Positions 25,477 through 35,302 of a stretch of 64,000 nucleotides of DNA are shown here, piece after piece. The DNA is from an uncultured Roseicyclus sp. Lineage in GTDB: Bacteria; Pseudomonadota; Alphaproteobacteria; Rhodobacterales; Rhodobacteraceae. The translations under genes were made by a program, and so were the position numbers. The notes under the pieces are model-generated. The model saw only the letters and a list, made by a program, of their open reading frames with translations. It was not told the DNA's origin and made no database searches. Location: contig CANLEH010000001.1 of NCBI GenBank assembly GCA_947489665.1, positions 1,212,501 through 1,276,500 on the forward strand, in the 5' to 3' direction. Position 1 is the first letter of the stretch. Each line of letters opens with the position of its first letter.

Positions 25477-26484
25477 CTAATCCTCGGCAACGGCCCCGCT
25501 GATCAGATTGGCCTGCTGCAAGCGTTGTTCCAGTGAAAGACGCGGCGCGGCGAGGTCTTCCAGTGCATGAGCGCGCGCATGGGAAGCGTCGCGGGCGATG
25601 GTGATTGCCTCTTCGACTTCAACAGCGTGGAAATTCAGCCGGCCGCCTGATCTGGCCTGCGCAATCCGATCCGTGTCGGCGCCGATCATCGTGGCGATCT
25701 TGGGATAGCCGCCGGTGGTCTGATGGTCCGCCAGCAAAAGGGTTGGAACACCGTCACCGGCCACCTGAATGGATCCGCGCACAATGGGTTCAGACGGAAT
25801 CGACAGCGCGTTGCCAAGCCGCAGTGCAGGTCCGTCCAGGCGCATGCCCATTCGGTTATAGGCATCCGTGACCCGATAGGGGTGGCTGCAAAGGGTGTCG
25901 GTGGCGCCGTGCTCAAACAGATGGTCTTGCGGGCCGATGACGAGGCGCCCCATGGGCAGCGGCCGTGCGACCTCCGGCACATCGTAGGTCCCCACCCGGC
26001 CCGGGCGCGTGGTGGCCTCAGTGATCGTGATGATGTCGCCGGTCCGAACGGTGCCGCCGCCCAGTCCCGACAGGGTATGGGTCGCCTTGGAGGATAACCA
26101 TGTCGGGGCCGCTATTTCGCCAGCAAATGCGAGGTAACACCAACTGCCCCACGCCCCGCCACTGACGCTGAGCCGCGTGCCCGGTGCGAGCGTGTGCACC
26201 GCCCATCCCTCGCTGATCACTCCGTCCAATCCGGTGCGAAAGGACCCACCCGCGATGGCGACCGAGACTTCCCCTTCCACGCATTCCAGAACCAAACCGC
26301 CCAGGGAAACTTCGATGCAGGCGGGGTCGGGCATATTGCCAAGCATGGTATTCGCCGCCGCATGGGCGAAGCGATCCATCGGGCCGGAGGCCGGTACGCC
26401 GTAGCGCATCAGGCGCGGACGGCCGGCGTCCTGGTACGACACAAGCGGGCCCGCGCTGATCACTTTGAGGCGCGCCGTCGTCAT
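25477..26484 (-). CDS. pxpC: 5-oxoprolinase subunit C (biotin-dependent carboxyltransferase fold)
   Basis: A 335-residue protein of the KipA/PxpC family (MTTARLKVISAGPLVSYQDAGRPRLMRYGVPASGPMDRFAHAAANTMLGN). With PxpA and PxpB it forms the prokaryotic ATP-dependent 5-oxoprolinase that opens 5-oxoproline to glutamate, repairing a damage product of glutamine. Its ATG overlaps the pxpB stop by four bases. A role on allophanate-like substrates is possible for relatives, but the complete pxpABC set favours 5-oxoproline. Confidence 0.92.
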   Translation of the reverse strand: MTTARLKVISAGPLVSYQDAGRPRLMRYGVPASGPMDRFAHAAANTMLGNMPDPACIEVSLGGLVLECVEGEVSVAIAGGSFRTGLDGVISEGWAVHTLAPGTRLSVSGGAWGSWCYLAFAGEIAAPTWLSSKATHTLSGLGGGTVRTGDIITITEATTRPGRVGTYDVPEVARPLPMGRLVIGPQDHLFEHGATDTLCSHPYRVTDAYNRMGMRLDGPALRLGNALSIPSEPIVRGSIQVAGDGVPTLLLADHQTTGGYPKIATMIGADTDRIAQARSGGRLNFHAVEVEEAITIARDASHARAHALEDLAAPRLSLEQRLQQANLISGAVAED

Positions 26485-27164
26485 GGGGTCTGCAAATGCG
26501 ATGGCAAGGCCGTTCGCCCGACCGGCGTGTAACGGACCGTATCGCCGACATTGAAGCGGAAGCTCGTCTCACCCGTCGTTTGCATCACCTCGAACGGGGA
26601 GCGGCCGATGATCGACCAGCCGGTGGGCATGGTCAGCGATGTGACGATGCTTTGCGGCCCTGCCATCAAGATGCTGCCTTTGGGGACATCCGGTTTCGGG
26701 GTTTGTTTGCGAGGAACGTGCAGCGCCTTCGGCACGCCGGTCAGATAGGCATAGCCGGGCGCAAAGCCATACATCGCGACCTTCAGGTTCACGGCAACAA
26801 GCTCCGCGACCACGTCATCGACCGATCTTTTGCAGGCCGTCGCGACGTCACGCAGGTCGGATGTCAGCTCTGCGTCGAAACAGACCGGAACGTCATGGTG
26901 TGTGGTTTGACTACCCGTGGCTTCGGGCAGCGGAAGCAGCGCCTGAACGGCGGCTTTGATCGCGCCGTGGTCCACCACAACCGGATCAAACACGACAAGC
27001 AGGTTCACAAGGGCCGGGACTGTCTCGCGCACACCGTGGATCTCCGCACGGGCGATGGCGTGGTCGAGCGAGATGACCAATTGGTTCAGGACATCATCTT
27101 CCCGCGTGCCGAATTCGACAAGAAGGGCGCTGTCCCCCACAGGTTTGAAGACAGGAGCGATCAT
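26481..27164 (-). CDS. pxpB: 5-oxoprolinase subunit B (KipI-like)
   Basis: A 227-residue protein of the PxpB/KipI family. The start APVFKPVGDSALLVEFG and the core MYGFAPGYAYLTGVPKALHVPRK (the conserved GFxPGFxYL region) identify it, and the end TPVG follows the family. It is subunit B of the PxpABC complex. Four-base overlaps with both neighbours make the operon pxpA-pxpB-pxpC tightly coupled. Confidence 0.92.
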   Translation of the reverse strand: MIAPVFKPVGDSALLVEFGTREDDVLNQLVISLDHAIARAEIHGVRETVPALVNLLVVFDPVVVDHGAIKAAVQALLPLPEATGSQTTHHDVPVCFDAELTSDLRDVATACKRSVDDVVAELVAVNLKVAMYGFAPGYAYLTGVPKALHVPRKQTPKPDVPKGSILMAGPQSIVTSLTMPTGWSIIGRSPFEVMQTTGETSFRFNVGDTVRYTPVGRTALPSHLQTP

Positions 27165-27928
27165 GACGCGGACAGGAACCCTGCGATTGTGATCCCCGCA
27201 TCCTCCAGCTTTGACCGGATCGCCTGTGCCATGCGCACGGCATGGGGGCTGTCGCCATGCACACAGATCGAGTGTGCCTCCAACGGGATCGCGTCACCGT
27301 CGATCACGGGCATCAGGCCGGTGTCCAGCATTTTCAGCAGGCGGTTTGCCGCCTCCTCGGCATCTTCGATCATGGCACCGGGTTGACCGCGCGGGACCAA
27401 TTGGCCGGAGGCGAGATAGCCCCGATCCGCGAAGATCTCGGAGAACACGCGCACGCCTGCCGCTTTCGCCTGAACCTCGACCCGAGTACCCGATATCGCC
27501 AAAAGCGCAAGGTCTGGAAACGCGGTTTTGGTCGCCGCAACAACGGCGCGAGCGACCGCATCATCGCGCGCGGCAAGGTTCGCCAAGGCCCCGTGGGGCT
27601 TGATGTAGGATACGGACGTTCCCGCCAGTCTGGCCATCGCCTGAAGCGCGCCAACTTGCGCCGTGATCATGCGCCCGATCTCATCCGGTTCCATTGGAAT
27701 AACCCGGCGTCCAAAGCCCTCACGATCAGTGTAGCCGGGATGCGCGCCAACGCTGACGCCGTTGGCTTTGGCCGCGACGACGGTTTTGAACATCGTTTCC
27801 GGGTCGCTTGCATGGCCGCCGCACGCGATGTTGGCGCTTGTGACGATCGAAAGCATCGCCGCGTCATCGCCCATGGGCCAGGGGCCAAAGCCTTCGCCAA
27901 GGTCCGAGTTCAGGTCGATCTGCTTCAC
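27161..27928 (-). CDS. pxpA: 5-oxoprolinase subunit A (LamB/YcsF family)
   Basis: A 255-residue protein with the LamB/YcsF signature at its start (IDLNSDLGEGFGPWPMGDD) and ANIACGGHASDP. The KPHGAL segment and EIFADRGY (as FSEIFADRGYLASGQLVPR) are also conserved. It is the first gene of the operon and likely carries the substrate-opening active site. The upstream gap to puuD is about 125 bases. Confidence 0.93.
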   Translation of the reverse strand: MKQIDLNSDLGEGFGPWPMGDDAAMLSIVTSANIACGGHASDPETMFKTVVAAKANGVSVGAHPGYTDREGFGRRVIPMEPDEIGRMITAQVGALQAMARLAGTSVSYIKPHGALANLAARDDAVARAVVAATKTAFPDLALLAISGTRVEVQAKAAGVRVFSEIFADRGYLASGQLVPRGQPGAMIEDAEEAANRLLKMLDTGLMPVIDGDAIPLEAHSICVHGDSPHAVRMAQAIRSKLEDAGITIAGFLSAS

Positions 27929-28053
27929 CGGTCCGCTCCGTTAAGGTGTCCGCCGCCGCGAGGGACGGTCGATACCCCGGTGATATAAGACGTGGCTCGG
28001 TATGCAAGGAAAGCTGTCGACACAGCGGGGAAAGGCGTTCCAATCGCGCGGCG

Positions 28054-29295
28054 TCAGTTGGAGGTTTGCGTCACATCCCTGTACCACGCCACCAGCGTCG
28101 CGCGGCTTTCAGCATCCATGGTGGAAATTGCATTGGGCGGCGGCATCGCATGGCTGAGGCCAGCGTGATAGTAGATCTGTTCTGCATGCCGCGCGATGTC
28201 GCCATCCGTTTCCAGATAGACGCCACGCGGGGCCCACATCAGGCCCGGCCAAACCGGGTCGCGTGCATGGCACATGGAGCAGTTGCCCATCACGATGCTG
28301 GCGGCGTCGGCAAAGTGGTCGGACGCGGTGAAGCGCTCCTCATAAGGGGTGAGGGTGCGGGCATTGGCCTCCTCCCATGTCTCGGTGTCGGTGGCCGTCG
28401 AAAGCCAGGCAATTGCAATCATCAGCAGTACGGTCACACCCCAAGTCCAGTGCGGGCCTTTGCCTGTGGCATGCATCGTGTTGAAATAGTGCCGAATAGT
28501 CACGCCGGTCAGAAAGATCAGCGACGCGATGATCCACGAATACTCGGTGGCAAAGGCCAGCGGGTAGTGGTTGGACAGCATCAGGAAGACAACCGGAAGC
28601 GTCAGGTAATTGTTGTGGGTCGAACGGACCTTGGCAATCTTGCCGTACTTCGCATCCGGCGTTCGGCCCGTCTTCAGGTCTTCCACGACGATGCGCTGGT
28701 TCGGCATGATCTGGAAGAAGACGTTGGCTGTCATGATGGTGGCCGTGAACGCACCCAGATGCAGCAGGGCCGCGCGACCAGTGAACACCTGATGATAGCC
28801 CCACGACATCGCAACCAGTATGACAAACAGCAGCAGCATCAGAATCGTTGGATGGTCGGCCAGCTTTGATTTGCACATCTGATCATAGAGCAGCCAGCCG
28901 ACGGTCAGCGATGCGCCTGAAATCAGGATGCCCTGAAACAGCGTCAGGTCTGCCCTTGTCGGGTCCAGCAGATACAACTCGCCGCTGACCCAATAGATGA
29001 TCATCAGCAGGGCGGCCCCCGACAGCCAGGTCGCGTAACTTTGCCATTTGTGCCAGGTCAGATGCTCTGGCATCCGGGCCGGTGCGACCATGTATTTGAC
29101 GGTGTGGTAAAAGCCTCCGCCGTGCACTTCCCATTCTTCGCCATGGGCGCCTTCGGGCAGCGCCTCATTGGGCTTCAGCATCAGATCGAGTGCTATGAAA
29201 TAGAACGAGGCACCGATCCACGCCATCGCCGTGACGACGTGAAGCCACCGGACCGAAAAGGCGATCCAATCCCAGATTACGAGCAAATCGAACAT
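28054..29295 (-). CDS. puuD: Membrane-bound urate hydroxylase with cytochrome c domain
   Basis: A 413-residue protein of the PuuD family. Eight hydrophobic segments form the urate-oxidising membrane domain (WDWIAFSVRWLHVVTAMAWIGASFYF at the start). A C-terminal cytochrome c domain has CSMCH (339-343) and the axial Met384 in SHAMPPPN. It oxidises urate to 5-hydroxyisourate and passes electrons to the respiratory chain instead of making hydrogen peroxide. The ATG at 29295 is chosen because it opens with the family start MFDLLVIWDWIAF. A LysR gene is divergent 100 bases away, the likely regulator. Confidence 0.93.
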   Translation of the reverse strand: MFDLLVIWDWIAFSVRWLHVVTAMAWIGASFYFIALDLMLKPNEALPEGAHGEEWEVHGGGFYHTVKYMVAPARMPEHLTWHKWQSYATWLSGAALLMIIYWVSGELYLLDPTRADLTLFQGILISGASLTVGWLLYDQMCKSKLADHPTILMLLLFVILVAMSWGYHQVFTGRAALLHLGAFTATIMTANVFFQIMPNQRIVVEDLKTGRTPDAKYGKIAKVRSTHNNYLTLPVVFLMLSNHYPLAFATEYSWIIASLIFLTGVTIRHYFNTMHATGKGPHWTWGVTVLLMIAIAWLSTATDTETWEEANARTLTPYEERFTASDHFADAASIVMGNCSMCHARDPVWPGLMWAPRGVYLETDGDIARHAEQIYYHAGLSHAMPPPNAISTMDAESRATLVAWYRDVTQTSN

Positions 29296-29395
29296 GCTCT
29301 TCCTCTCTATGGTCGAACGTCTGGACAGACTAGGCGAATGTGCACTTTTCCGGTATCCTGGGCAAAAGCCAAGCAGCATCAAAAAAAGCAGAATA

Positions 29396-30337
29396 ATGTC
29401 TTACCTCGACAATATCCGCACCTTCGTCCGTGTGTATGAGCTTGGCAGCATGTCCGCTGCAGGCCGGGACCTTCGGATTTCGCCCGCGGTGACGTCCTCG
29501 CGGATCTCGCAGTTGGAGGAGCATCTGAGTGTCCGGTTGTTTCAGCGGACAACGCGCAGCTTGACGCCGACCGAACAGGGCAAGGCGTTCTACAATGGCG
29601 CGAAAGAGGTGCTGGAATCGGTGGAAAACGCCGAGGCGCAGGTCGTCAATATAACCGAAAACCCCAAAGGTTCGCTTTATGTCGCTGCTCCGCTTGGGGT
29701 AGGGCGCCGCCTGATCGCACCGTTGGTGCCGGAATTCCTGAAAGTATATCCCGAAGTCAGGTTGCGTCTAAGGCTGACGGACCGGAAAGTTGATCTGACG
29801 ACCGAAGGTCTGGATCTGGCTTTTTTTCTGGGCCAACCCGAGGACAGCAACCTTCGTATCCGCAAGATCGCGGATGTGGAGCGTGTGCTGTGCGCGTCGC
29901 CCGATTACATCACCCGGCACGGGCACCCGACATCCGGGGATGACCTTTTGGGGGGCAAACACGAATGCCTGAACCTGCGGTTCCCGGGCGCGTCGGAATT
30001 CCAATGGCGATTGATGACAGCGACCGGCGCAAAGCGGTTTCGTGTCGACGGGCGCTACGAGTCAGACGATGGCGATGTGCTGACAGACTGGGCGCTTGGC
30101 GGGCATGGGATTGCGATGAAGCCCGTCTTCGAAGTGGCCGATCACCTGAAGGCAAAAAGTCTGATCGCGGTCGCGCGGCAAACGCCGCCGGAGCCGATCC
30201 AGATGGCCTGCCTGTTCACTCACCGCCGCATGCAAGACCCTAAGACGCGCCTGTTCATGGAGTTTGTGATCGACCGTGTCAGTGCGACCATTCACGCGGC
30301 CGAGCAGGCGGCTCAACTGCCGCGATATGTCGAATAA
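29396..30337 (+). CDS. LysR-family transcriptional regulator of the purine block
   Basis: A 313-residue LysR-type regulator. The winged helix-turn-helix occupies residues about 1-60 ([45 protein letters not shown]), and the effector-binding domain about 90-300. It belongs to the CrgA-like branch with the short HTH leader. It sits between puuD (divergent) and uraH (convergent, overlapping by 25 bases), so it probably controls the urate genes in response to a purine intermediate. The effector is not identifiable. The ATG at 29396 fits the family start [11 protein letters not shown]. Confidence 0.88.
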   Translation: MSYLDNIRTFVRVYELGSMSAAGRDLRISPAVTSSRISQLEEHLSVRLFQRTTRSLTPTEQGKAFYNGAKEVLESVENAEAQVVNITENPKGSLYVAAPLGVGRRLIAPLVPEFLKVYPEVRLRLRLTDRKVDLTTEGLDLAFFLGQPEDSNLRIRKIADVERVLCASPDYITRHGHPTSGDDLLGGKHECLNLRFPGASEFQWRLMTATGAKRFRVDGRYESDDGDVLTDWALGGHGIAMKPVFEVADHLKAKSLIAVARQTPPEPIQMACLFTHRRMQDPKTRLFMEFVIDRVSATIHAAEQAAQLPRYVE

Positions 30338-30666
30338 CTGAACGGCGAAAGCAGCAGCGGCACGTGATAATGCGCGGCTTCCGACATCCCGAAGCGGATT
30401 GGAATGACGTCTAGGAAGCGTGGAGTTTCCGGCGGTGTGCCGGAGGCATCGAGATACGCACCGGCGTGAAAGACCAGCTCATAATCGCCGATCTGGAAAT
30501 CGGACGCGGGCAAGATCTGCTCATCAGTGCGGCCATCATGGTTTGTTTTCAACGTCTTGAGGAGCGTGCGCGACTCCCCCTCGATCCGGTAGAGGTCGAT
30601 TTGCAGGCCCTCAGCCGGGCAGCCGCGTGCGGTATCAAGGACATGGGTTGTCAGATAGCCAGTCAT
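30313..30666 (-). CDS. uraH: 5-hydroxyisourate hydrolase
   Basis: A 117-residue transthyretin-like enzyme with the N-terminal [16 protein letters not shown] motif (catalytic His) and the C-terminal tetrapeptide YRGS, both diagnostic. It hydrolyses 5-hydroxyisourate from PuuD to OHCU. Its 3' end overlaps the LysR gene on the other strand by 25 bases. It is divergent from the puuE-uraD fusion, which carries the next enzyme. Confidence 0.95.
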   Translation of the reverse strand: MTGYLTTHVLDTARGCPAEGLQIDLYRIEGESRTLLKTLKTNHDGRTDEQILPASDFQIGDYELVFHAGAYLDASGTPPETPRFLDVIPIRFGMSEAAHYHVPLLLSPFSYSTYRGS

Positions 30667-30814
30667 CGCAGGCTCCTTTCATTGGTTGTACGTCTATAGC
30701 CGTGGTGATGGGATGCTCGCAAAGGACGATGGACAGAAGGCTGTATAAAGAATTTTTTGAAAAACAAATCCATTGCCTTGATCTATTAATCATTAACTCT
30801 GGAAGGAAACTGCC

Positions 30815-32227
30815 TTGAACCGTTACCCCCGTGACATGTCAGGATACGGCGCAATGCCTCCGGCTGCGAATTGGCCGAATGGGGCGAAGATCGCGGTTCA
30901 GTTCGTCCTGAACTACGAAGAAGGCGGCGAGAACTGCATTCTGCATGGCGATGCCGCGTCCGAGGCATTTTTGTCCGAGATCACCGGTGCGCAGCCCTGG
31001 CCCGGTCAACGGCATTGGAACATGGAGTCGATCTACGAATACGGCGCGCGTGCCGGGTTCTGGCGTGTGCATCGCATTCTGGGTGATGTGCCGGTCACGG
31101 TCTACGGAGTGGCCACAGCGCTCGCCCGCGCACCGGAACAGGTTGCCGCCATGAAGGCGTCAGGGTGGGAGATCGCCAGCCACGGCCTGAAATGGGTGGA
31201 GCATAAGGATATGTCCGCCGATGAAGAGCGCGCGCAGATCCGCGAGGCGATCCGTCTGCACACAGAAGTCACCGGCGCGCCGCCACGCGGCTGGTATACG
31301 GGCCGCTGTTCGATGAATACCGTCGATCTGGCCGCGGAAGAAGGCGATCTGGCCTATATCGCCGACAGCTACGCCGATGATTTGCCCTATTGGGTGAAAG
31401 CCGGGGGCAAGGATCAGCTGATCGTGCCCTACACGATGGATTGCAATGATATGCGGTTCTCCATCCAGGCGGGGTTCACGACTGGCGCCGACTTTGAACA
31501 GATGCTGCGTGATGCCTTCGATGTGCTTTATGCCGAAGGGGAGGCGGGTGCGCCCAAGATGTTGTCCATCGGCCTGCATTGTCGCCTGATCGGTCGCCCC
31601 AGCCGGGCCGCCGCGCTGCAACGCGCGCTGGCTTACATGCAAAGCCGTGACGGCGTCTGGTTCGCCACCCGCGAACAGATTGCCGATCACTGGGTGCAGG
31701 AACATCCAGTTGATGAGGGGCTTCGTCCGTCGCAAATGGACCTCGACACATTCGTCGCCGAATTTGGCGGGATATTCGAGCACTCGCCGTGGATTGCCGA
31801 AGGCGCCCATGGCCTTGAACTGGGTCCGATGCACGACAGTGCATCGGGCGTGCACAACGCGTTGGCGCGTGTGTTCCGCAGTGCAACTGAAGAGCAACGT
31901 TTGGGTGTGTTGACGGCGCATCCCGATCTGGCGGGCAAGCTAGCGGCCGCCGGCAAGCTGACCGCTGAATCGACCGCCGAGCAGGCAGGCGCGGGCCTTG
32001 ACCTACTGACCGATGAAGAACGCGCGACGTTCCAGCGCCTTAACGCTGACTATGTCGAACGGCATGGCTTTCCCTTCATCATCGCGGTCAAGGACAACAC
32101 CAAGGCGTCCATTCTTGAGGCATTCCAGAACCGGATCGCCAATGATCGCGGCACCGAGTTTGCCGAGGCCTGCAAGCAAGTCGAACGAATTGCCGAGCTG
32201 CGTTTGCAGGAGAAACTGGGGCAATGA
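30815..32227 (+). CDS. puuE: Bifunctional allantoinase / OHCU decarboxylase
   Basis: A 470-residue fusion. Residues 1 to about 300 are a PuuE-type polysaccharide-deacetylase-fold allantoinase (YPRDMSGYGAMPPAANWPNGAKIAVQFVLNYEEGGEN, with HGLKW and HCRLIGRP). Residues 306-470 are OHCU decarboxylase (UraD), with the conserved AHPDLAGK and STAEQAGAGL. The protein makes allantoin from OHCU and then opens it to allantoate, so both flanking steps lie in one chain. The TTG start at 30815 is supported by AAGGAA a few bases upstream and by the family N-terminus; the ATG at 30836 is less likely. Its stop overlaps allA by four bases. Confidence 0.93.
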   Translation: MNRYPRDMSGYGAMPPAANWPNGAKIAVQFVLNYEEGGENCILHGDAASEAFLSEITGAQPWPGQRHWNMESIYEYGARAGFWRVHRILGDVPVTVYGVATALARAPEQVAAMKASGWEIASHGLKWVEHKDMSADEERAQIREAIRLHTEVTGAPPRGWYTGRCSMNTVDLAAEEGDLAYIADSYADDLPYWVKAGGKDQLIVPYTMDCNDMRFSIQAGFTTGADFEQMLRDAFDVLYAEGEAGAPKMLSIGLHCRLIGRPSRAAALQRALAYMQSRDGVWFATREQIADHWVQEHPVDEGLRPSQMDLDTFVAEFGGIFEHSPWIAEGAHGLELGPMHDSASGVHNALARVFRSATEEQRLGVLTAHPDLAGKLAAAGKLTAESTAEQAGAGLDLLTDEERATFQRLNADYVERHGFPFIIAVKDNTKASILEAFQNRIANDRGTEFAEACKQVERIAELRLQEKLGQ

Positions 32228-32742
32228 CCCAGCGCCTGAACGCCATGCCCCTGACATCCGATGCGTTTTGTGCGTTCGGGGATGTATTGGAGGCGACAGG
32301 AACAGCCGACAAGATCATCAATCAAGGCCTGTGCGGGCGTTTCCATGATCGCGCGCAGCTCGATTTCGGCCCGGACGGACGGGCCGGGATCAGCGTCTTC
32401 CAAAGCGAGATCGTGACCTGGCCCATCAATGTGGGTCTCGTGGAGCGTCACCCCGAAGGCTCCCAAGCCTTCATCTGCATGAGCGCGCATCCATTCCTGG
32501 TCTTCGTGGCCGAAGACAATAACGGCACGCCCGCGAACCCCCGCGCCTTCGTGGCAGCACCGGGGCAGGGCATCAACTTTCACCGCAACATTTGGCACGG
32601 GGTTCTCACACCCCTTTACGCGCCAGGTCTGTTTGCGGTCATCGACAGGATCGGCACCACGCCGAACCTCGAAGAACACCGGTTCGACACCCCGTATCTT
32701 GTCGAGCCGGGACAAAAATGCATCAGCGCGGGGCTGGTCTAG
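32224..32742 (+). CDS. allA: Ureidoglycolate lyase
   Basis: A 172-residue AllA-family protein with the conserved MSAHPFLVFVA and NIWHGVLTPL segments. It splits (S)-ureidoglycolate to glyoxylate and urea, the last step of allantoin breakdown. Its ATG overlaps the puuE-uraD stop (ATGA), and the permease gene starts 23 bases later, so the three form an operon. Confidence 0.93.
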   Translation: MTQRLNAMPLTSDAFCAFGDVLEATGTADKIINQGLCGRFHDRAQLDFGPDGRAGISVFQSEIVTWPINVGLVERHPEGSQAFICMSAHPFLVFVAEDNNGTPANPRAFVAAPGQGINFHRNIWHGVLTPLYAPGLFAVIDRIGTTPNLEEHRFDTPYLVEPGQKCISAGLV

Positions 32743-32765
32743 GGCTTTCTTGGGAGGGACAGAGA

Positions 32766-34202
32766 ATGGCCGATACATCGATTGGAACGCCGGAGCAGCT
32801 CCGCGATCCAAATTATACACCACCGCTTTACAAGGCGATCCCATTGGGCATCCAGCACGTGCTGGCCATGTTCGTGTCGAACGTCACACCCGCGATCATT
32901 GTGGCCGGTGCGGCAGGCTTCGGGTTTGGGTCGAACAGCCCCGATTTTCCGCAGCTTCTGTACCTTATCCAGATGTCGATGCTGTTTGCAGGTCTGGCGA
33001 CGTTACTGCAGACCGTGTCCATCGGCCCGATCGGGGCGAAACTGCCCATCGTGCAGGGCACGTCTTTTGCCTTCCTGCCGATCATGATCCCGCTGGTGGC
33101 GGGGCAGGGCGTTGATGCGCTGGCGGCGTTGTTCACCGGTGTGATCGTCGGCGGCATCTTCCATGGCTTCCTGGGCCTCTTCATCGGCAAGATCCGCTTC
33201 GCGCTTCCGCCGCTGGTCACGGGACTTATCGTGACGATGATCGGTTTGGCGCTTGTGAAAGTCGGCATCCAGTACGCCGCCGGCGGCGTGCCGGCCATCG
33301 GGACCGAGGAATATGGCTCGCTTGGCAATTGGATCGTCGCGCTGATCGTGGTCTTCGTGACGCTGGCGCTGAAATTCTTCGCCCGCGGCATGCTGTCGAT
33401 CTCCGCCGTACTGATCGGCCTGATGGTCGGCTACCTCTACTGCCTGTTCTTCACCGACATGCTGTCGTTTGAGGCGATTGCGACCTCCTGGGATCGGGCC
33501 GCTGCGTTCGCGCTGCCACGTCCATTCGCTTATGGGTTCGAATTCTCGGTCGCAGCGATCCTGGGCTTCTGCCTGATGTCCTTCGTCTCTGCCGTTGAAA
33601 CGGTGGGTGACGTCTCGGGCATCACCAAGGGCGGTGCAGGCCGTGAAGCAACCGATGAAGAAATCCGTGGCGCAACCTTCGCTGACGGTTTCGGCACCGC
33701 GATTGCCGGCTTCTTCGGTGGCTTCCCCAACACCTCCTTCAGCCAGAACGTGGGCCTGATCGCCATGACCGGCGTGATGAGCCGCCATGTCGTGACCTGC
33801 GGGGCGATCTTCCTGATCATCTGTGGCCTGATCCCTAAAGTGGGCGGCCTGATCCGCACGATCCCGATTGAGGTTCTGGGCGGCGGCGTGATCGTGATGT
33901 TCGGCATGGTTGTGGCCGCAGGTATCTCCATGCTGTCGGACGTGAACTGGAACCGCCGCAACATGGTGATCTTTGCGGTCGCTTTGTCGGTGGGCCTCGG
34001 CCTGCAGCTAGAGCCCGGCGCTGTGCAATATCTGCCGGATTCGATCCGGGTGCTGATGGTCTCGGGCCTTCTGCCGGCCGCGTTCATCGCGATTGTACTG
34101 AACCTGGTTCTGCCGGAAGAACTGTCCGGTGAGGCGACCGAGGAAGTCTCGGGCGGGCTTGCGGGCCATGGCTCGGGCAGCTTGCCTGGCAAAGACAGCT
34201 AA
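32766..34202 (+). CDS. NCS2-family purine (xanthine/uric acid) permease
   Basis: A 478-residue transporter with about 14 hydrophobic segments. The family signatures are present: GIQHVLAMFVSNVTPAIIV near the start, and GFFGGFPNTSFSQNVGLIAMTGVMSRHV with the conserved NTSFSQNVG. It takes up xanthine, urate or uracil by proton symport. Its place behind allA indicates a urate or xanthine substrate. AGGGAC before the ATG at 32766 supports the start. A strong bidirectional terminator follows. Confidence 0.93.
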   Translation: MADTSIGTPEQLRDPNYTPPLYKAIPLGIQHVLAMFVSNVTPAIIVAGAAGFGFGSNSPDFPQLLYLIQMSMLFAGLATLLQTVSIGPIGAKLPIVQGTSFAFLPIMIPLVAGQGVDALAALFTGVIVGGIFHGFLGLFIGKIRFALPPLVTGLIVTMIGLALVKVGIQYAAGGVPAIGTEEYGSLGNWIVALIVVFVTLALKFFARGMLSISAVLIGLMVGYLYCLFFTDMLSFEAIATSWDRAAAFALPRPFAYGFEFSVAAILGFCLMSFVSAVETVGDVSGITKGGAGREATDEEIRGATFADGFGTAIAGFFGGFPNTSFSQNVGLIAMTGVMSRHVVTCGAIFLIICGLIPKVGGLIRTIPIEVLGGGVIVMFGMVVAAGISMLSDVNWNRRNMVIFAVALSVGLGLQLEPGAVQYLPDSIRVLMVSGLLPAAFIAIVLNLVLPEELSGEATEEVSGGLAGHGSGSLPGKDS

Positions 34203-34223
34203 GGGTCGTATCTATGCAAGTGA

Positions 34224-34258
34224 AAGGGCGCGGCATGTCCTCATGCCGCGCCCCTTTT
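34224..34258. terminator. Bidirectional terminator between permease and bhcD
   Basis: A perfect 12-bp stem GGGCGCGGCATG (34226-34237) with CATGCCGCGCCC (34242-34253) closes a four-base TCCT loop. It is flanked by AAA on the left and CTTTT on the right. It lies between the convergent permease and bhcD stops, so it ends both transcripts. Confidence 0.85.
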
Positions 34259-34287
34259 ATTGGGTCAAAGACTGGACAGAGAGGCGG

Positions 34288-35253
34288 TTAGAAATCGACC
34301 TCGATTGCAACGCCCTGCTCAACAGCCAGATCGACGACGGCGGCGGCCACGGCCAGGTCTTGCAGGCCAACCCCGGTTCCGTCGAATAGCGTGATCTCTT
34401 CAGCCGAAGACCGCCCCGGATGCGCGCCGTTGATGACTGCGCCCACCTGATGCACGTCAGCCTCGGCAATCAGACCTTCGGCCACCGCGTGTTGCGCTTC
34501 TCCGATGGAGATGGACTGCGCCACTTCATCCGTAAACACGGTCGCGCGAGCCAGCAGCGCCGCGTCAACCTCCTGCTTGCCCTTGGTGTCGGTGCCCATG
34601 CAGGCGATATGCGTGCCGGGGCTGACATGATCGGACATCAAGGACGGTGCAAAGGCAGAGGTGATTGAGATGATGACATCGGCCTCAGCCATACCCGGCA
34701 AATCCACGGCCTCAAACGGCAAGCCTGCCTCAGCCGCCACCTTCTCGATATTCGGCAGCATCTCGGGGTGGTAATTCCAGCCGATCACCTTCTCGAACGA
34801 TCGCTGTTCCAATGCGGCGCGCAACTGGAATGTGGCCTGGTGACCCGCGCCGATCATGCCGATCACCTTGGCGTCTGCGCGCGCCAGATGCTTGATCGAC
34901 ACCGAAGACGCCGCCGCCGTCCGCAAGGCCGTCAACAGGTTGCCGCCCACCATGGCCTTTGCCTTGCCTGTATCGGGGTCGAACAGGAATACCGTGGATT
35001 GGTGGTTGATCAGGTTTCGCTTGTCGAGGTTGTTGGGCCAGTACCCACCGGCCTTCAGACCCAGGGTCAGGCCGGCGCGGTCAAAGCCGCCCTTGAACCC
35101 ATACAGCGCGTCTTCATGGCCAATCGCCTCCCGTACGACCGGAAAATTGTAAGCATCGCCAGTTGCCATAGCGGCAAACACCTTCTCGACGGCGTCAAAC
35201 GCGGCCTCGCGCGTCATGAGGTCTGCGATTTCGCGTTCGGGAACGATGATCAT
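34288..35253 (-). CDS. bhcD: Iminosuccinate reductase (ornithine cyclodeaminase family)
   Basis: A 321-residue protein of the ornithine cyclodeaminase/mu-crystallin family with an NAD(P)-binding fold (VIGMIGAGHQATFQLRAAL). In the beta-hydroxyaspartate cycle, BhcD reduces iminosuccinate to L-aspartate. The assignment rests on its place as the last gene of a bhcABCD set and on general similarity; on its own it would be annotated ornithine cyclodeaminase-like. AAGGAC precedes the ATG at 35253. A 144-base, hairpin-rich gap separates it from bhcC. Confidence 0.88.
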   Translation of the reverse strand: MIIVPEREIADLMTREAAFDAVEKVFAAMATGDAYNFPVVREAIGHEDALYGFKGGFDRAGLTLGLKAGGYWPNNLDKRNLINHQSTVFLFDPDTGKAKAMVGGNLLTALRTAAASSVSIKHLARADAKVIGMIGAGHQATFQLRAALEQRSFEKVIGWNYHPEMLPNIEKVAAEAGLPFEAVDLPGMAEADVIISITSAFAPSLMSDHVSPGTHIACMGTDTKGKQEVDAALLARATVFTDEVAQSISIGEAQHAVAEGLIAEADVHQVGAVINGAHPGRSSAEEITLFDGTGVGLQDLAVAAAVVDLAVEQGVAIEVDF

Positions 35254-35302
35254 GGAAGTTGTCCTTGAAATGGAAGTGCAAAGACGCCCACCCGGTCGGG
35301 AA

